A stretch of 45,827 nt of DNA from Pseudomonadota bacterium (GCA_963205265.1 CAUJJI010000141.1:1-45827), one strand, 5' to 3'; shown: positions 1 through 8,101, counted from the stretch's first letter. A program made the numbers and translations. The notes: a model not told the origin generated them from the sequence alone.

Positions 1-45
1 CCATCGACGAGGCCAGCGGTCCCGGGTCAAGCCCGGGACGACGGG
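1..45. repeat. GTCCCGGG-type palindromic intergenic element, truncated by window start
   Basis: Bases 20-38 form a palindrome with 7-bp arms (TCCCGGG / CCCGGGA) around a short loop, followed by GACG. The flanking bases 1-26 are nearly identical to 7893-7918, so the window starts inside a copy whose left half lies outside. Related copies occur near 7849-7931, 21009-21089 and at the right window edge. This is REP-like in size and location; no transposase partner is visible. Confidence 0.7.
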
Positions 46-80
46 GTTTGTTCGCCTCCCACACTCCACCCCCGTCATGC

Positions 81-205
81 TGAACTTGTTTCAGCACCCA
101 TTTCTCCCCAAGCCCCGAAGCTCTGACTAGAATCGCAACGGCGCCGTTGTCCGCCCGTGCAAAGCTCCGGCGCCTGGAGGAGAAATGGGCCCTGAAACAA
201 GTTCA
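81..205. repeat. Long inverted repeat with 27-bp arms
   Basis: Arm 81-107 (beginning TGAACTTGTTTCAG) is the reverse complement of 179-205 except for two bases near the middle; the loop is 71 bp. The right arm runs directly into the 18-bp tandem array at 201-272. The element lies downstream of the minus-strand hydrolase gene and upstream of nothing obvious. A transcript would fold into a long hairpin. I see no gene in bases 1-324. Confidence 0.75.
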
Positions 206-272
206 GGGTGACGAACATGTTCAGGGTGACGAACGCGCTCAGGGTGACGAACGCGTTCAGGGTGACGATTAT
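201..272. repeat. Four tandem 18-bp repeats
   Basis: Four head-to-tail units start at 201, 219, 237 and 255 and share the core TTCAGGGTGACGAA (unit 3 has C for the second T; unit 4 diverges in its last bases). The first unit overlaps the inverted-repeat arm ending at 205, so the array looks like expansion of the arm's flank. There are no spacers between units, so this is not a CRISPR array. Confidence 0.8.
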
Positions 273-324
273 GGGTACGTCTGCGCCGGGGGCGCCCGGG
301 ACGACGGCGTGTCTACAACCCCTT

Positions 325-1200
325 CTAATCCTTCAGGAAACCCTTCACATCCGAAACGAAGCGGTCGAACTGGTCGTGGTGCAGCCAGTGCCCGGCGTTC
401 TCGTATTCGATCACCGTCGCGCTTTGGAAATGCTTGGCGCGCCCGTCGGTCTCCGGGTTGGAAGCAAAGCTGTCAGCGCCGTAGAGCAGCAGGACCGGAC
501 AGGTGATCGCCTCCCAGAGCTTCGTCTGCTCGGCATTGCCCATGTCGTTAGGGGCCCAGACGTTCAGGTAATTGTCGAACTTCCAGCTCCAGGTGCCATC
601 CTCGTTGCGGTTGGCGCCGTGGATGGTCAGGTGGCGGGCCTGTTCGTCGCTGAGGAAGCTGTTTTCCTCCTTCATCCGCGCAAAGGCGGCTTCGAGCGTC
701 GGGTAGCGGCGGGGCAGGCGCCCCGCCGCCTTGCGTCGGTCTTCGATCCACTTGCGCATGAGGTTGGCGAAGCCCACGGCCTCGATCTGGGCCCGGAGCT
801 GGGGTGAGGGGCCAAGTCCCTCGATATTGACCAGCTTGCGGACCTTGTCCGGATAGAGCCCGGCGAAACGAGTCGCGATGTTCCCGCCCAGCGAGTGCGC
901 GACGATCGTCACCTGCTCGAAGCCGAGCGTATGGACCAGCTGGGCGAAGTCGTAGACGAAGGCATCCATGCCGTAGTGCCCCTCGGGCGACCAGGCGCTG
1001 TCGCCGTGGCCGCGCAGGTCGGGAGCGATGACGTGCCAGTCCTTCTGGAGCTCTTCGGCCACCCAGTCCCAGCTGCGGCAATGGTCGCGGCCGCCGTGCT
1101 GCAGGATCAGCGGCGGTGCCTCGGGATTGCCCCAGTCGACGTAGTGCAGGCGCAGGCGTTGCGAGATGAAGCTGTTGGAAGTCGGTCCAGGTAGGGTCAT
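325..1200 (-). CDS. Alpha/beta-fold hydrolase
   Basis: A 291-residue soluble alpha/beta hydrolase. The oxyanion region HGGRD is at residues 35-39, the nucleophile elbow AHSLGG places the catalytic Ser at 103, a likely acid lies in LLYGAD, and the catalytic His is in AGHWLHH near the C terminus. The substrate cannot be read from sequence; esterase, lactonase or C-C hydrolase are all possible. I chose the ATG ending at 1200, which begins MTLPG, because the 22 extra residues allowed by the open frame are arginine/proline-rich and family-atypical. It is divergent from trxB with a 106-bp spacer. Confidence 0.85.
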   Translation of the reverse strand: MTLPGPTSNSFISQRLRLHYVDWGNPEAPPLILQHGGRDHCRSWDWVAEELQKDWHVIAPDLRGHGDSAWSPEGHYGMDAFVYDFAQLVHTLGFEQVTIVAHSLGGNIATRFAGLYPDKVRKLVNIEGLGPSPQLRAQIEAVGFANLMRKWIEDRRKAAGRLPRRYPTLEAAFARMKEENSFLSDEQARHLTIHGANRNEDGTWSWKFDNYLNVWAPNDMGNAEQTKLWEAITCPVLLLYGADSFASNPETDGRAKHFQSATVIEYENAGHWLHHDQFDRFVSDVKGFLKD

Positions 1201-1306
1201 GCGAAATTCATTGCGCCCGAGCCGAGGCGCGGTCAATTGCGGATAAGGCCGCCGTCGCTCTGGCAATGACAGGCCGCGCTACCTATTTCGCCGCCGGGAG
1301 GAATTC

Positions 1307-2284
1307 ATGGCGACTCACACCACCCGCATGCTCATTATCGGTTCCGGACCTGCCGGCCTGTCCGCCGCCATCTACGGCGCGCGTGCCGGCATGGAGCCGA
1401 TCGTCGTCCAGGGCCTGCAGCCCGGCGGCCAGCTGACGATCACGCCCGACGTCGAAAACTATCCCGGCTTCCGCGACGTGATCCAGGGACCCTGGCTCAT
1501 GCAGGAAATGCAGGCGCAGGCGGAACACGTCGGCACGCGGATGCTGTGGGACACGATCACCTCGGTCGACCTGCAGTCCGGCCCGCCGTTCCGCGCGATC
1601 GGCGACGGCGGCGACATCTACGAGGGCGAGACGCTGGTCATCGCCACCGGCGCCCAGGCGAAGTGGCTGGGCGTGCCCGGCGAGCACGAGCTCGGCGGCA
1701 AGGGCGTTTCGGCCTGCGCGACCTGCGACGGGTTCTTCTACCGCGGCAAGAAGGTCGTCGTGATCGGCGGCGGCAACACTGCGGTCGAGGAAGCGCTGTA
1801 CCTCACCAACCATTCGCAGGACGTGACGCTGATCCACCGCCGCGATTCGCTTCGCGCCGAGAAGATCCTGCAGGACCGCCTGTTCGCCCATCCCAACATC
1901 GGCGTCGTCTGGCACAAGCAGGTCGACCGCTTCGTCCACGACGAGGCGACGGGGCTGCTCCGCGCCGTTGCTCTCATCGACACGATCACCGGCGAGCACA
2001 GCGAGATCGCGGCCGAAGGCGCTTTCGTGGCGATCGGGCATGCTCCTGCGACCGAACTGTTCAAGGGACAGCTCGAGCTCGACGCCGGCGGCTATATCCT
2101 GGTTGAGCCGGGCACGCCCAAGACCGCGATCCCGGGCGTCTTCGCCTGCGGCGACGTCATGGACCAGGTCTATCGCCAGGCGGTCACGGCCGCCGGCACC
2201 GGCTGCATGGCCGCGCTCGACGCCGAGCGGTTCGTGCAGGAGCGCGAGTTCCTGAACATCCGCAAGGCCGTCGCGGCGGGCTGA
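1307..2284 (+). CDS. trxB: Thioredoxin-disulfide reductase (NADPH)
   Basis: Reduces thioredoxin with NADPH in the cytoplasm, supporting ribonucleotide reductase and protein disulfide repair. The 325-residue length is normal. An FAD-binding GSGPAG motif begins at residue 12, the redox pair is C137-A-T-C140, an NADPH-binding GGGNTA motif follows, and HRR (as in E. coli TrxB) reads out the NADPH phosphate. The second FAD motif, GVFACGDVMD, is near the C terminus. GGGAGGAA sits 3 bases before the ATG. It converges on the hydrolase 1 gene with only 13 bp between the stops and no clear terminator. Confidence 0.96.
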   Translation: MATHTTRMLIIGSGPAGLSAAIYGARAGMEPIVVQGLQPGGQLTITPDVENYPGFRDVIQGPWLMQEMQAQAEHVGTRMLWDTITSVDLQSGPPFRAIGDGGDIYEGETLVIATGAQAKWLGVPGEHELGGKGVSACATCDGFFYRGKKVVVIGGGNTAVEEALYLTNHSQDVTLIHRRDSLRAEKILQDRLFAHPNIGVVWHKQVDRFVHDEATGLLRAVALIDTITGEHSEIAAEGAFVAIGHAPATELFKGQLELDAGGYILVEPGTPKTAIPGVFACGDVMDQVYRQAVTAAGTGCMAALDAERFVQEREFLNIRKAVAAG

Positions 2285-2297
2285 TCGGCCGCGGCAG

Positions 2298-3074
2298 CTA
2301 TAAAGTAGCCAGCATCGCCAGCACTTCGCCTGCCAGCCAGTCGCGCGCATGCGCCTCGACGAAGCTGTGCGTCGCGTCGGGGCACTTGCGGATGCGCTGA
2401 TCGCCTTTCGGCCAGGCGGCCTGGAAGGCCTGCGCCGTGCGGTCGCGCTCGGCGAGGAGGAAGGCGACGGGGCCGGGAAAGCCTGCGATCCCCGCAGCCA
2501 TGTCCTGTGCCAGCGAGGTCGGCGGCGGGGCAGGGCGCATTGCCGCGCGCAGGCTGGCGAAGAGGCTGCGCAGCGAGACCTTGCCGCTCAGCAGCCGAAG
2601 CAGTGCCGCGGGATCGGCCAGGCGCCGGCGGTAATGGTCGCGGATCGCCTCGGGCGGGGGAGCGGCATCGTCGTCCTCGATCGTCCAGGGATTGGACAGC
2701 AGCAGCGCGTCGAGGCCGGCGCCACGCGCCAGCATCAGGGCGGCAGCGGCATCGCAGTTGCCGAGGCCGGCGACCGCTTGCAGCTGCGGGCAGGCGCTGC
2801 GGAAGGCGGCCAGCGCGGCGGCAATGTCGGGCGCGCTGGTGCGGAAGCCGCCGTTGGGCCCCTCGCTGTCGCCGATCCCGCGGCGATCGAAGCGGAAGAC
2901 GGGAAAGCCCTCTGCCGCAATCCGCGCGGCGAGCTGGGCCTGGCCGGCCCAGGCGCCGGAGCGGAGCTCGTTGCCGCCGCTGACCAGCAGCAGCCCGACC
3001 GTGGCCGGTCCCTGGTCCAGCGTGCCGACCAGCGTCGAGCCTTCGCAGGCGAAGGTCAGGTGCCGCCGGCTCAT
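2298..3074 (-). CDS. Alpha/beta hydrolase, exosortase-A-associated family 1
   Basis: Recognised as the 'hydrolase 1' family that accompanies exosortase A loci; its reaction is unknown. The 258-residue protein has the SGG oxyanion region at 32-34, the strand FRFDRRGIGDSEG at 60-72, and a nucleophile elbow reading GNCDA with Cys107 where serine is usual, as in dienelactone hydrolase. A late THSF supplies a candidate catalytic His. It is last of four minus-strand genes and its ATG overlaps the stop of hydrolase 2 by 4 bp, implying translational coupling. It probably acts on the product or thioester made by the neighbouring carrier-protein system; that is inference. Confidence 0.88.
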   Translation of the reverse strand: MSRRHLTFACEGSTLVGTLDQGPATVGLLLVSGGNELRSGAWAGQAQLAARIAAEGFPVFRFDRRGIGDSEGPNGGFRTSAPDIAAALAAFRSACPQLQAVAGLGNCDAAAALMLARGAGLDALLLSNPWTIEDDDAAPPPEAIRDHYRRRLADPAALLRLLSGKVSLRSLFASLRAAMRPAPPPTSLAQDMAAGIAGFPGPVAFLLAERDRTAQAFQAAWPKGDQRIRKCPDATHSFVEAHARDWLAGEVLAMLATL

Positions 3075-3742
3075 GACCTGATCCCGACGGCGACGATCGC
3101 GGCGAGGGCATCGGCCTGGGCGCGGTCTTCGTCCGGCTCGGCCCGCAGCCAGAGGCCGCCGCCGCCGATGGTCTCCTGCAGGATCACCTCGAGCCGGGCG
3201 GCCGGTATGAGTTCCTGCAGCTGGCCGACGAATTCGGCGCTCAGGCGGTGGCCGGCCAGCTCGATGCCCGTGGCCAGCGCGGTGGCCATCAGGTGTTCCT
3301 GGGTCTCGGTCGCGCCGGCTTCGCGCGAAGCGACGATACGCCCGCGTATCTGCTGGCGCAGGATATTGGCGCCTTTGACCGGAGCATAGTGCCAGCCCGG
3401 CAGCTCGTCCGGTGCCACCAGGGCGCCGCCGCGGACGGCAAGGACGTGAGTCGCGGCGAAATGCGTCGCCGCATCCTCCATCGCCGCGCGCCAGCTTTGG
3501 GGCGTCTGCTGCTCCAGCGGCTGCAGGCTTTCGTTGCAGCCGGGAAGATCGGGCAGGAAGCTGTCGATCCCGGCCAGGTCGAGCCGGCGCATCACCTCGA
3601 CGGTGAAGCGCCGCATGCGGTTGGCCTCGTCGAACAGGGCGGGGACGATCAGCAGCCGCGAAGGCCGTCCGCTGTCGAATGCCAGCGCATATTCCTCGAC
3701 AGTGCCGCCGGGAAGCGGGCAGGGCCAGGCCGCCGGCGTCAC
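3071..3742 (-). CDS. Alpha/beta hydrolase-like, exosortase-A-associated family 2
   Basis: A 223-residue protein of the 'hydrolase 2' family found with exosortase A genes. It keeps alpha/beta-hydrolase landmarks (a strand VPALFDEANRMRR and LPDLPGCNES), but where the nucleophile elbow should be it reads VRGGA, with no Ser, Cys or Asp, and no obvious catalytic His follows. It may therefore be non-catalytic or use other residues. Its ATG overlaps the acyl carrier protein stop by 4 bp and its stop overlaps the hydrolase 1 start by 4 bp. The gene order ACP-hydrolase 2-hydrolase 1 suggests a complex or sequential action. Confidence 0.85.
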   Translation of the reverse strand: MTPAAWPCPLPGGTVEEYALAFDSGRPSRLLIVPALFDEANRMRRFTVEVMRRLDLAGIDSFLPDLPGCNESLQPLEQQTPQSWRAAMEDAATHFAATHVLAVRGGALVAPDELPGWHYAPVKGANILRQQIRGRIVASREAGATETQEHLMATALATGIELAGHRLSAEFVGQLQELIPAARLEVILQETIGGGGLWLRAEPDEDRAQADALAAIVAVGIRS

Positions 3743-3999
3743 GATTCCGCGCGCTTGCCCTCGGCGAATGCCAGCAGGGAACCGAAGCTTTCCAGCAGTT
3801 CGCCGTCGATCTCGTCGTCCTCGATGACGATGTCGAGCCGGTCTTCCATCTCGGTCAGCAGGCCGGCGACGGCCATCGAGTCCAGCTCGGGAAGGTGGCC
3901 GAAAAGTCCCGTCTCCGCCGTGAAGCCGTCGGCCTGGCCCGCCTTGAGGCCGAGGACGTCGGTCAGGATGCGGCGGAGGAGCTGATCGGTGCTGTGCAT
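3739..3999 (-). CDS. Acyl carrier protein, exosortase-A-associated
   Basis: A small acidic four-helix carrier of 86 residues. The motif ELDSMAV places the phosphopantetheine-accepting serine at residue 41, followed by a typical acidic helix (DDEIDGE). I chose the ATG ending at 3999 because the longer frame adds 22 residues with no carrier-protein character. It lies 40 bp after the GNAT gene and overlaps hydrolase 2 by 4 bp. It is not the fatty-acid-synthesis ACP, judging by its context. It most likely carries the acyl or aminoacyl group activated by the AMP-forming ligase encoded divergently next door. Confidence 0.9.
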   Translation of the reverse strand: MHSTDQLLRRILTDVLGLKAGQADGFTAETGLFGHLPELDSMAVAGLLTEMEDRLDIVIEDDEIDGELLESFGSLLAFAEGKRAES

Positions 4000-4039
4000 A
4001 GGTGTCTCGTGGCTTTCGGCATGGAAAGTGCCGCGCGCT

Positions 4040-5053
4040 CTAGCCATGCGTCCGCCGTCCGGCAAGGCGGCGCAAGCCGCTCCTGGCGAAAATCAGCCAG
4101 TTCTGCGGCGCGAGCGGACGCATCATGTCGAGGCGATAGCGCGGCCGCACTTCCTCCATCCAGTCGCGCTTGTAGGGATCGTCGCCGGTGCCGAAGTCGA
4201 CCAGGGCGACATGATCGACATCGATGACATGGCGGAACAGCGCCGCGCTCAGCACCGATCCGGGCGACAGCGGCTTGGCCGCTTCGCGATGGGCGAGCTT
4301 GTGGATGAAGGCGGTGCCGCCCTCGACCGTCCACATCTGCGCTGCGACGGCTTCCCCGCCGGCATGGGCGATCCCCAGCCGCAGGCGGCCGGCGGCTCCT
4401 TCGGCTTCGGCGAAGGCGCGCAGGAATTCCGGTGATCCCTCGCTCGGCTTCCAGCTTTCCTGGTAGATCGCTTCGTAGCTTTGCCAGGCCGCGTCGTCGA
4501 AATGCGTCAGGACCTGCGTCTCGACCTTGCCGGTCTTCCGCTTCAGCGTCGTCCTGAGCTTGCCCGGTCGGTCGGCGAGATATTCGTCGTAGGTCCGCCC
4601 GGCCAGGGGCAGGACGTGGTTGGTATCGCCGACTTCGCGGAATGTGACCCAGCCCGCCTTGCGGAAGGCCTGCTCGACCAGCGTGGCGCTGCCGTCCTCG
4701 TCCGGCAGGCCCGAAAGGCTGATCCGGTGCGCACGCCGGGCGAGATCGGCGGCCAGCGCCGTAAGCAGGGCTGCCCGGTCGGATTGCGGCGTGGCGATCG
4801 GCCGGAAGCGGAAGCTGTACCAGTTGGCGAGGGCGGTGAAGCTGCCGTCGGTCCCCTGCAGCGGCAGCACGGCGCAATCGTCGCCGTCCCGGGCCACAGC
4901 CAGCAGCGGAACCAGGCCGCAATGGCGCGCCAGGCCCTGCCACCACTCCAGCCGATCGAAGGGCGCGCCCTGGCTTTGCGCAGAGAGCAGGGTCGACAGG
5001 AGCGCATCCGATTGCACTTCCTTAAGATCAGCGTGATAGTCGATCGCGATCAC
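4040..5053 (-). CDS. GNAT-fold (BioF2/FemAB-like) acyltransferase, exosortase-A-associated
   Basis: A roughly 337-residue protein with the pattern of the FemAB/GNAT superfamily: DEYLADRPGKLRTTLKRKTGK in mid-protein, RLRLGIAHAGGEAVAAQMW strands, and a closing DFGTGDDPYKRDWMEEVRPRY block. It is expected to move an acyl group from a thioester to an amine. The start is uncertain. I prefer a GTG at 5053 because GAGGAA lies 7 bases upstream; an ATG ending at 5080 would share its bases with the divergent ligase start. It leads the minus-strand unit with ACP and the two hydrolases, making it the likely transferase that unloads the ACP. Substrate unknown. Confidence 0.8.
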   Translation of the reverse strand: MIAIDYHADLKEVQSDALLSTLLSAQSQGAPFDRLEWWQGLARHCGLVPLLAVARDGDDCAVLPLQGTDGSFTALANWYSFRFRPIATPQSDRAALLTALAADLARRAHRISLSGLPDEDGSATLVEQAFRKAGWVTFREVGDTNHVLPLAGRTYDEYLADRPGKLRTTLKRKTGKVETQVLTHFDDAAWQSYEAIYQESWKPSEGSPEFLRAFAEAEGAAGRLRLGIAHAGGEAVAAQMWTVEGGTAFIHKLAHREAAKPLSPGSVLSAALFRHVIDVDHVALVDFGTGDDPYKRDWMEEVRPRYRLDMMRPLAPQNWLIFARSGLRRLAGRRTHG

Positions 5054-5078
5054 TCGCACTTTCCTCAATTCGGAGCCC

Positions 5079-6614
5079 ATGCCTGCCGTGCGCGCAGAAG
5101 CCGAAACCACGATCCGGCCGCTCGACCATCTCGTTCTCCGTGGAGACGACGAGGCAACCGCGCTCGTGCTGCGCGATGCCGTGGTTACCTACAAGGACTT
5201 AAGAACGCGTGTCTCTCGCCTGGCCGGGTGGCTGCGGACCATGGTCGACGAAGACGGCGCACGCGTGGCGAGCTGGGTGGCCAAGGGCGAGCTGGCCTGC
5301 CTTATGCCGCTTGCGGCTGCCCGCGCCGGCCTGGTGCATGTGCCGATCAATCCCCTGCTGAAGCACGCCCAGGTGGCGCATATCCTGGCCGACAGCGGCA
5401 CGCGGCTGCTGATCGCCACGCCGGCGCGCCTGGCCACGCTCGAACAGGGCGACGTGCCGGCCGGATCCATCTGCATGGCCGAACCGGAAGCGCTCGAGCA
5501 GGCTGCCGGCCTGGCTCGCGACCTGCCGGCCTCTACGGCCGATGCCGACGACCTGGTGGCCATCCTCTATACCAGCGGATCGACGGGGCGGCCCAAGGGC
5601 GTCATGCTGAGCCACGCCAACCTCTGGCTGGGCGCGGAAAGCGTGGCGAGCTATCTCGGCCTGGAGCGGGACGATCGCACCCTCGCGGTCCTGCCGCTGT
5701 CGTTCGACTACGGCCAGAACCAGCTGCTTTCCAGCTGGCATGCCGGCGCCTGCGTCGTGCCGCTGGACTACCTCACCCCGCGCGACGTCATCAAGGCGGT
5801 GGAGCGCCATGGCATAACCACCCTGGCGGCCGTCCCGCCACTTTGGGTGCAGCTGTCCGAGCTCGAATGGCCGGCGCAGGCGGCCGCCGGGCTTCGCCGG
5901 CTGACCAACAGCGGCGGTGCGCTGACGCCCGATCTCGTCCGCCGGTTACGCCGGCTGTTCCCGCAGGCCCGGCTGTTCGCGATGTACGGGCTGACCGAGG
6001 CCTTCCGCTCGACCTTCCTCGATCCACAGCTGATCGACAGTCATCCGACCTCGATGGGCAAGGCGATCCCGCATGCCGAGATCCTGGTGGTGAACGATGC
6101 CGGGCAGATCGCGGCCGACGACGAGGAAGGCGAGCTGGTCCATTGCGGTCCGCTGGTCGCGCAGGGATACTGGCGCGACAGCGCGCGCACCGCCGAACGG
6201 TTCAAGCCGGCGCCCGCCGCCTCGCGCTACGGCGGAACGGCGGTCTGGTCGGGCGACCGGGTGAAGCGCGACGCCGACGGGCTGCTCTATTTCGTCGGGC
6301 GGCGCGATGCGATGATCAAGAGCGCCGGCAACCGCATCAGCCCGCAAGAGATCGAGGAAGCGGCCCTCGCCACCGGCCTGGTCGCGGAGGCGGTTGCCCT
6401 GGGCGTTCCGGACGAGCGGCTCGGCCAGGCGGTTCACCTCGTCGTGCGCGCCGTGCCGGGTGCTGCCGACGCGGAAAGCGAACTGCCGCGCAAGCTCATG
6501 CAGGAGCTGCCCAATTTCATGCAACCCAAGGAAATCCACTGGCGCAGCGTGATGCCGATCGGGCCGAACGGCAAGATCGACCGCACCGGCCTGCAGGCGG
6601 AGCTCGTCGCGTGA
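5079..6614 (+). CDS. AMP-forming acyl-CoA/acyl-ACP ligase, exosortase-A-associated
   Basis: A 511-residue adenylate-forming enzyme that activates a carboxylate with ATP and passes it to CoA or a carrier thiol. The P-loop YTSGSTGRPKG starts at Tyr164; MYGLTEA, WSGDRVKRD and GRRDAMIKSAGNRISP follow in order, and the catalytic lysine is in NGKIDR near the C terminus. CGGAG lies 5-6 bases before the ATG. It is the family named as exosortase A system-associated acyl-CoA ligase; the true substrate is not established. It overlaps the decarboxylase gene by 4 bp and diverges from the GNAT-ACP unit, so ACP loading is a plausible role. Confidence 0.93.
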   Translation: MPAVRAEAETTIRPLDHLVLRGDDEATALVLRDAVVTYKDLRTRVSRLAGWLRTMVDEDGARVASWVAKGELACLMPLAAARAGLVHVPINPLLKHAQVAHILADSGTRLLIATPARLATLEQGDVPAGSICMAEPEALEQAAGLARDLPASTADADDLVAILYTSGSTGRPKGVMLSHANLWLGAESVASYLGLERDDRTLAVLPLSFDYGQNQLLSSWHAGACVVPLDYLTPRDVIKAVERHGITTLAAVPPLWVQLSELEWPAQAAAGLRRLTNSGGALTPDLVRRLRRLFPQARLFAMYGLTEAFRSTFLDPQLIDSHPTSMGKAIPHAEILVVNDAGQIAADDEEGELVHCGPLVAQGYWRDSARTAERFKPAPAASRYGGTAVWSGDRVKRDADGLLYFVGRRDAMIKSAGNRISPQEIEEAALATGLVAEAVALGVPDERLGQAVHLVVRAVPGAADAESELPRKLMQELPNFMQPKEIHWRSVMPIGPNGKIDRTGLQAELVA

Positions 6615-7837
6615 AGCCGCTCGGTCCGATTCCACCCGGCTTCGCGGCCGGTAACGGGGTTCTGGCCGTGGACGGCGTCGCCGTGACCGAGCTCGTCGAG
6701 CGGGCCGGGGGAACGCCGCTGTTCGTCTATTCGAGCACCGTCATCCGCGATACGGTCGCTCGCTTGCGCGCGGCGATGCCGGCAAGACTGGCACTGCATT
6801 ATGCTGTCAAGGCAAACCCTTATGAGCCGATCATCAAGTTGTTTGCCCAGTTGGTCGACGGCTTCGACATCGCGTCCGGCGGCGAACTGGCGATGCTCCG
6901 CGAAGCCGGGGTCGATCCCTCGCTGGTCAGCTTCGCCGGCCCGGGCAAGCGCGACAGCGAACTCGAGGCGGCGATAGCCGCCGGCGTGACGCTCAATCTC
7001 GAATCCGAGAGGGAGGCGGACCGCGCCCTTGCAATCGCCGGGCGGAGTGGCGTCGTTCCCAGGCTCGCGATCCGGGTCAATCCCGATTTCGACCTCAAGG
7101 GTTCGGGCATGAAGATGGGCGGCGGCGCCAAGCCCTTCGGGATCGATGCCGAGCGCGTGCCGGCGCTGGCCCGGCGGATCGTCGCGAGCGGCGCGGAATG
7201 GCGGGGCTTCCACATTTTTGCGGGCAGCCAGGCGCTGGATGCCGAGGCAATCGCCGATACCCAGGCGCAGACGCTGGCGCTTGCCGCTCGCCTCGCCGAG
7301 GAGGCGGGCGTTGCCCTGCCGCATTGCAATCTCGGCGGCGGCATGGGCATTCCCTATTTTCCCGGCGACGTGCCGGTCGATGTCGCCCGGGTCGGCGCCC
7401 TGCTGGCCGAGCAGTTCGCCAAGCTGCCGCCGGTTCTGTCAGACACCGCCTTCTGCATGGAGCTGGGGCGATATCTGGTTGGCGAATCAGGCGTTTACCT
7501 GACGCGCGTCGTCGACCGGAAGATCAGCCACGGCGAGACCTTCCTGGTGACGGACGGCGGCCTGCACCACCAGCTGGCCGCCTCGGGCAACTTCGGGACC
7601 GTGGTGCGCCGCAACTATCCGGTCGCCGTGGCGACGCGATTCGACGCGCCCGTCGAAGAGGAGGCGAGCGTCGTGGGCTGCCTCTGCACGCCGCTCGACC
7701 GCCTGGCCGACAAGGGCGGATTCCCGCGCGCCGAGGAAGGCGACCTGATCGCCGTCTTCTGCGCCGGCGCCTATGGCGCATCGGCCAGTCCTGCAGCCTT
7801 CCTGGGCCAGGGCCCGGCGCGCGAAATGCTGGTCTGA
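6611..7837 (+). CDS. PLP-dependent decarboxylase, exosortase-A-associated (DAP/ornithine decarboxylase fold)
   Basis: A 408-residue fold-type III PLP enzyme. HYAVKANPYEP puts the Schiff-base lysine at 67; HIFAGSQ, the phosphate-binding glycine stretch NLGGGMGIPYF, the substrate-binding CMELGRYLVG, the active-site CLCTPLD and CAGAYGAS follow as in diaminopimelate decarboxylase. Start is GTG at 6611, fused to the ligase stop as GTGA. It is unlikely to be LysA itself: it sits in an exosortase context and matches the exosortase-associated decarboxylase subgroup. By analogy to BtrK of butirosin biosynthesis it could decarboxylate an amino acid held on the neighbouring ACP; that is inference. Confidence 0.92.
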   Translation: MKPLGPIPPGFAAGNGVLAVDGVAVTELVERAGGTPLFVYSSTVIRDTVARLRAAMPARLALHYAVKANPYEPIIKLFAQLVDGFDIASGGELAMLREAGVDPSLVSFAGPGKRDSELEAAIAAGVTLNLESEREADRALAIAGRSGVVPRLAIRVNPDFDLKGSGMKMGGGAKPFGIDAERVPALARRIVASGAEWRGFHIFAGSQALDAEAIADTQAQTLALAARLAEEAGVALPHCNLGGGMGIPYFPGDVPVDVARVGALLAEQFAKLPPVLSDTAFCMELGRYLVGESGVYLTRVVDRKISHGETFLVTDGGLHHQLAASGNFGTVVRRNYPVAVATRFDAPVEEEASVVGCLCTPLDRLADKGGFPRAEEGDLIAVFCAGAYGASASPAAFLGQGPAREMLV

Positions 7838-7848
7838 CCCTGCCGTCT

Positions 7849-7931
7849 TCCCGGGCTTGATCCGGGACCGCTGACGGCTGGGCCGAGACGTTCCATCGAC
7901 AAGGCCAGTGGTCCCGGGTCGAGCCCGGGAC
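7849..7931. repeat. Inverted pair of GTCCCGGG-type palindromes
   Basis: Two palindromes, 7849-7867 and 7911-7931, face each other across about 43 bp. The second is almost the same as bases 19-39, including the preceding CCATCGAC-AGGCCAG-GG sequence. The pair separates the decarboxylase gene from the export operon and could fold into a hairpin that stops or attenuates transcription. Bases 7940-8101 are less GC-rich and probably hold the operon promoter, but I cannot identify convincing -35 and -10 hexamers. Confidence 0.75.
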
Positions 7932-8101
7932 GACGGGCTGTCGCGACCACTCCAACCCTTTGTTCGGAATGGGACTGCCGAAGGATTGGCAATCAAGGCT
8001 AACGCAATATTCACCCTTTTTCCCGATAGCTGCGGCAGAAATTGCCGAACTGCGCCCGGGAAGACGTTCCCGCCAGCATTCGGTGCTGTCGAGGACTCGT
8101 T

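Noticed and set aside
201..272. Tandem array considered as CRISPR
   Set aside because: Units are 18 bp and directly adjacent, with no spacers and no cas genes.
4481..6610. In-frame upstream extension of the decarboxylase reading frame
   Set aside because: It would cover the ligase gene in another frame; the GTG at 6611 coupled to the ligase stop fits the family N terminus.
7940..8101. TTGGCA-like sequence near 7986 considered as promoter or sigma-54 site for the export operon
   Set aside because: Spacing to any AT-rich hexamer is wrong and the GG/GC -24/-12 pair is absent.
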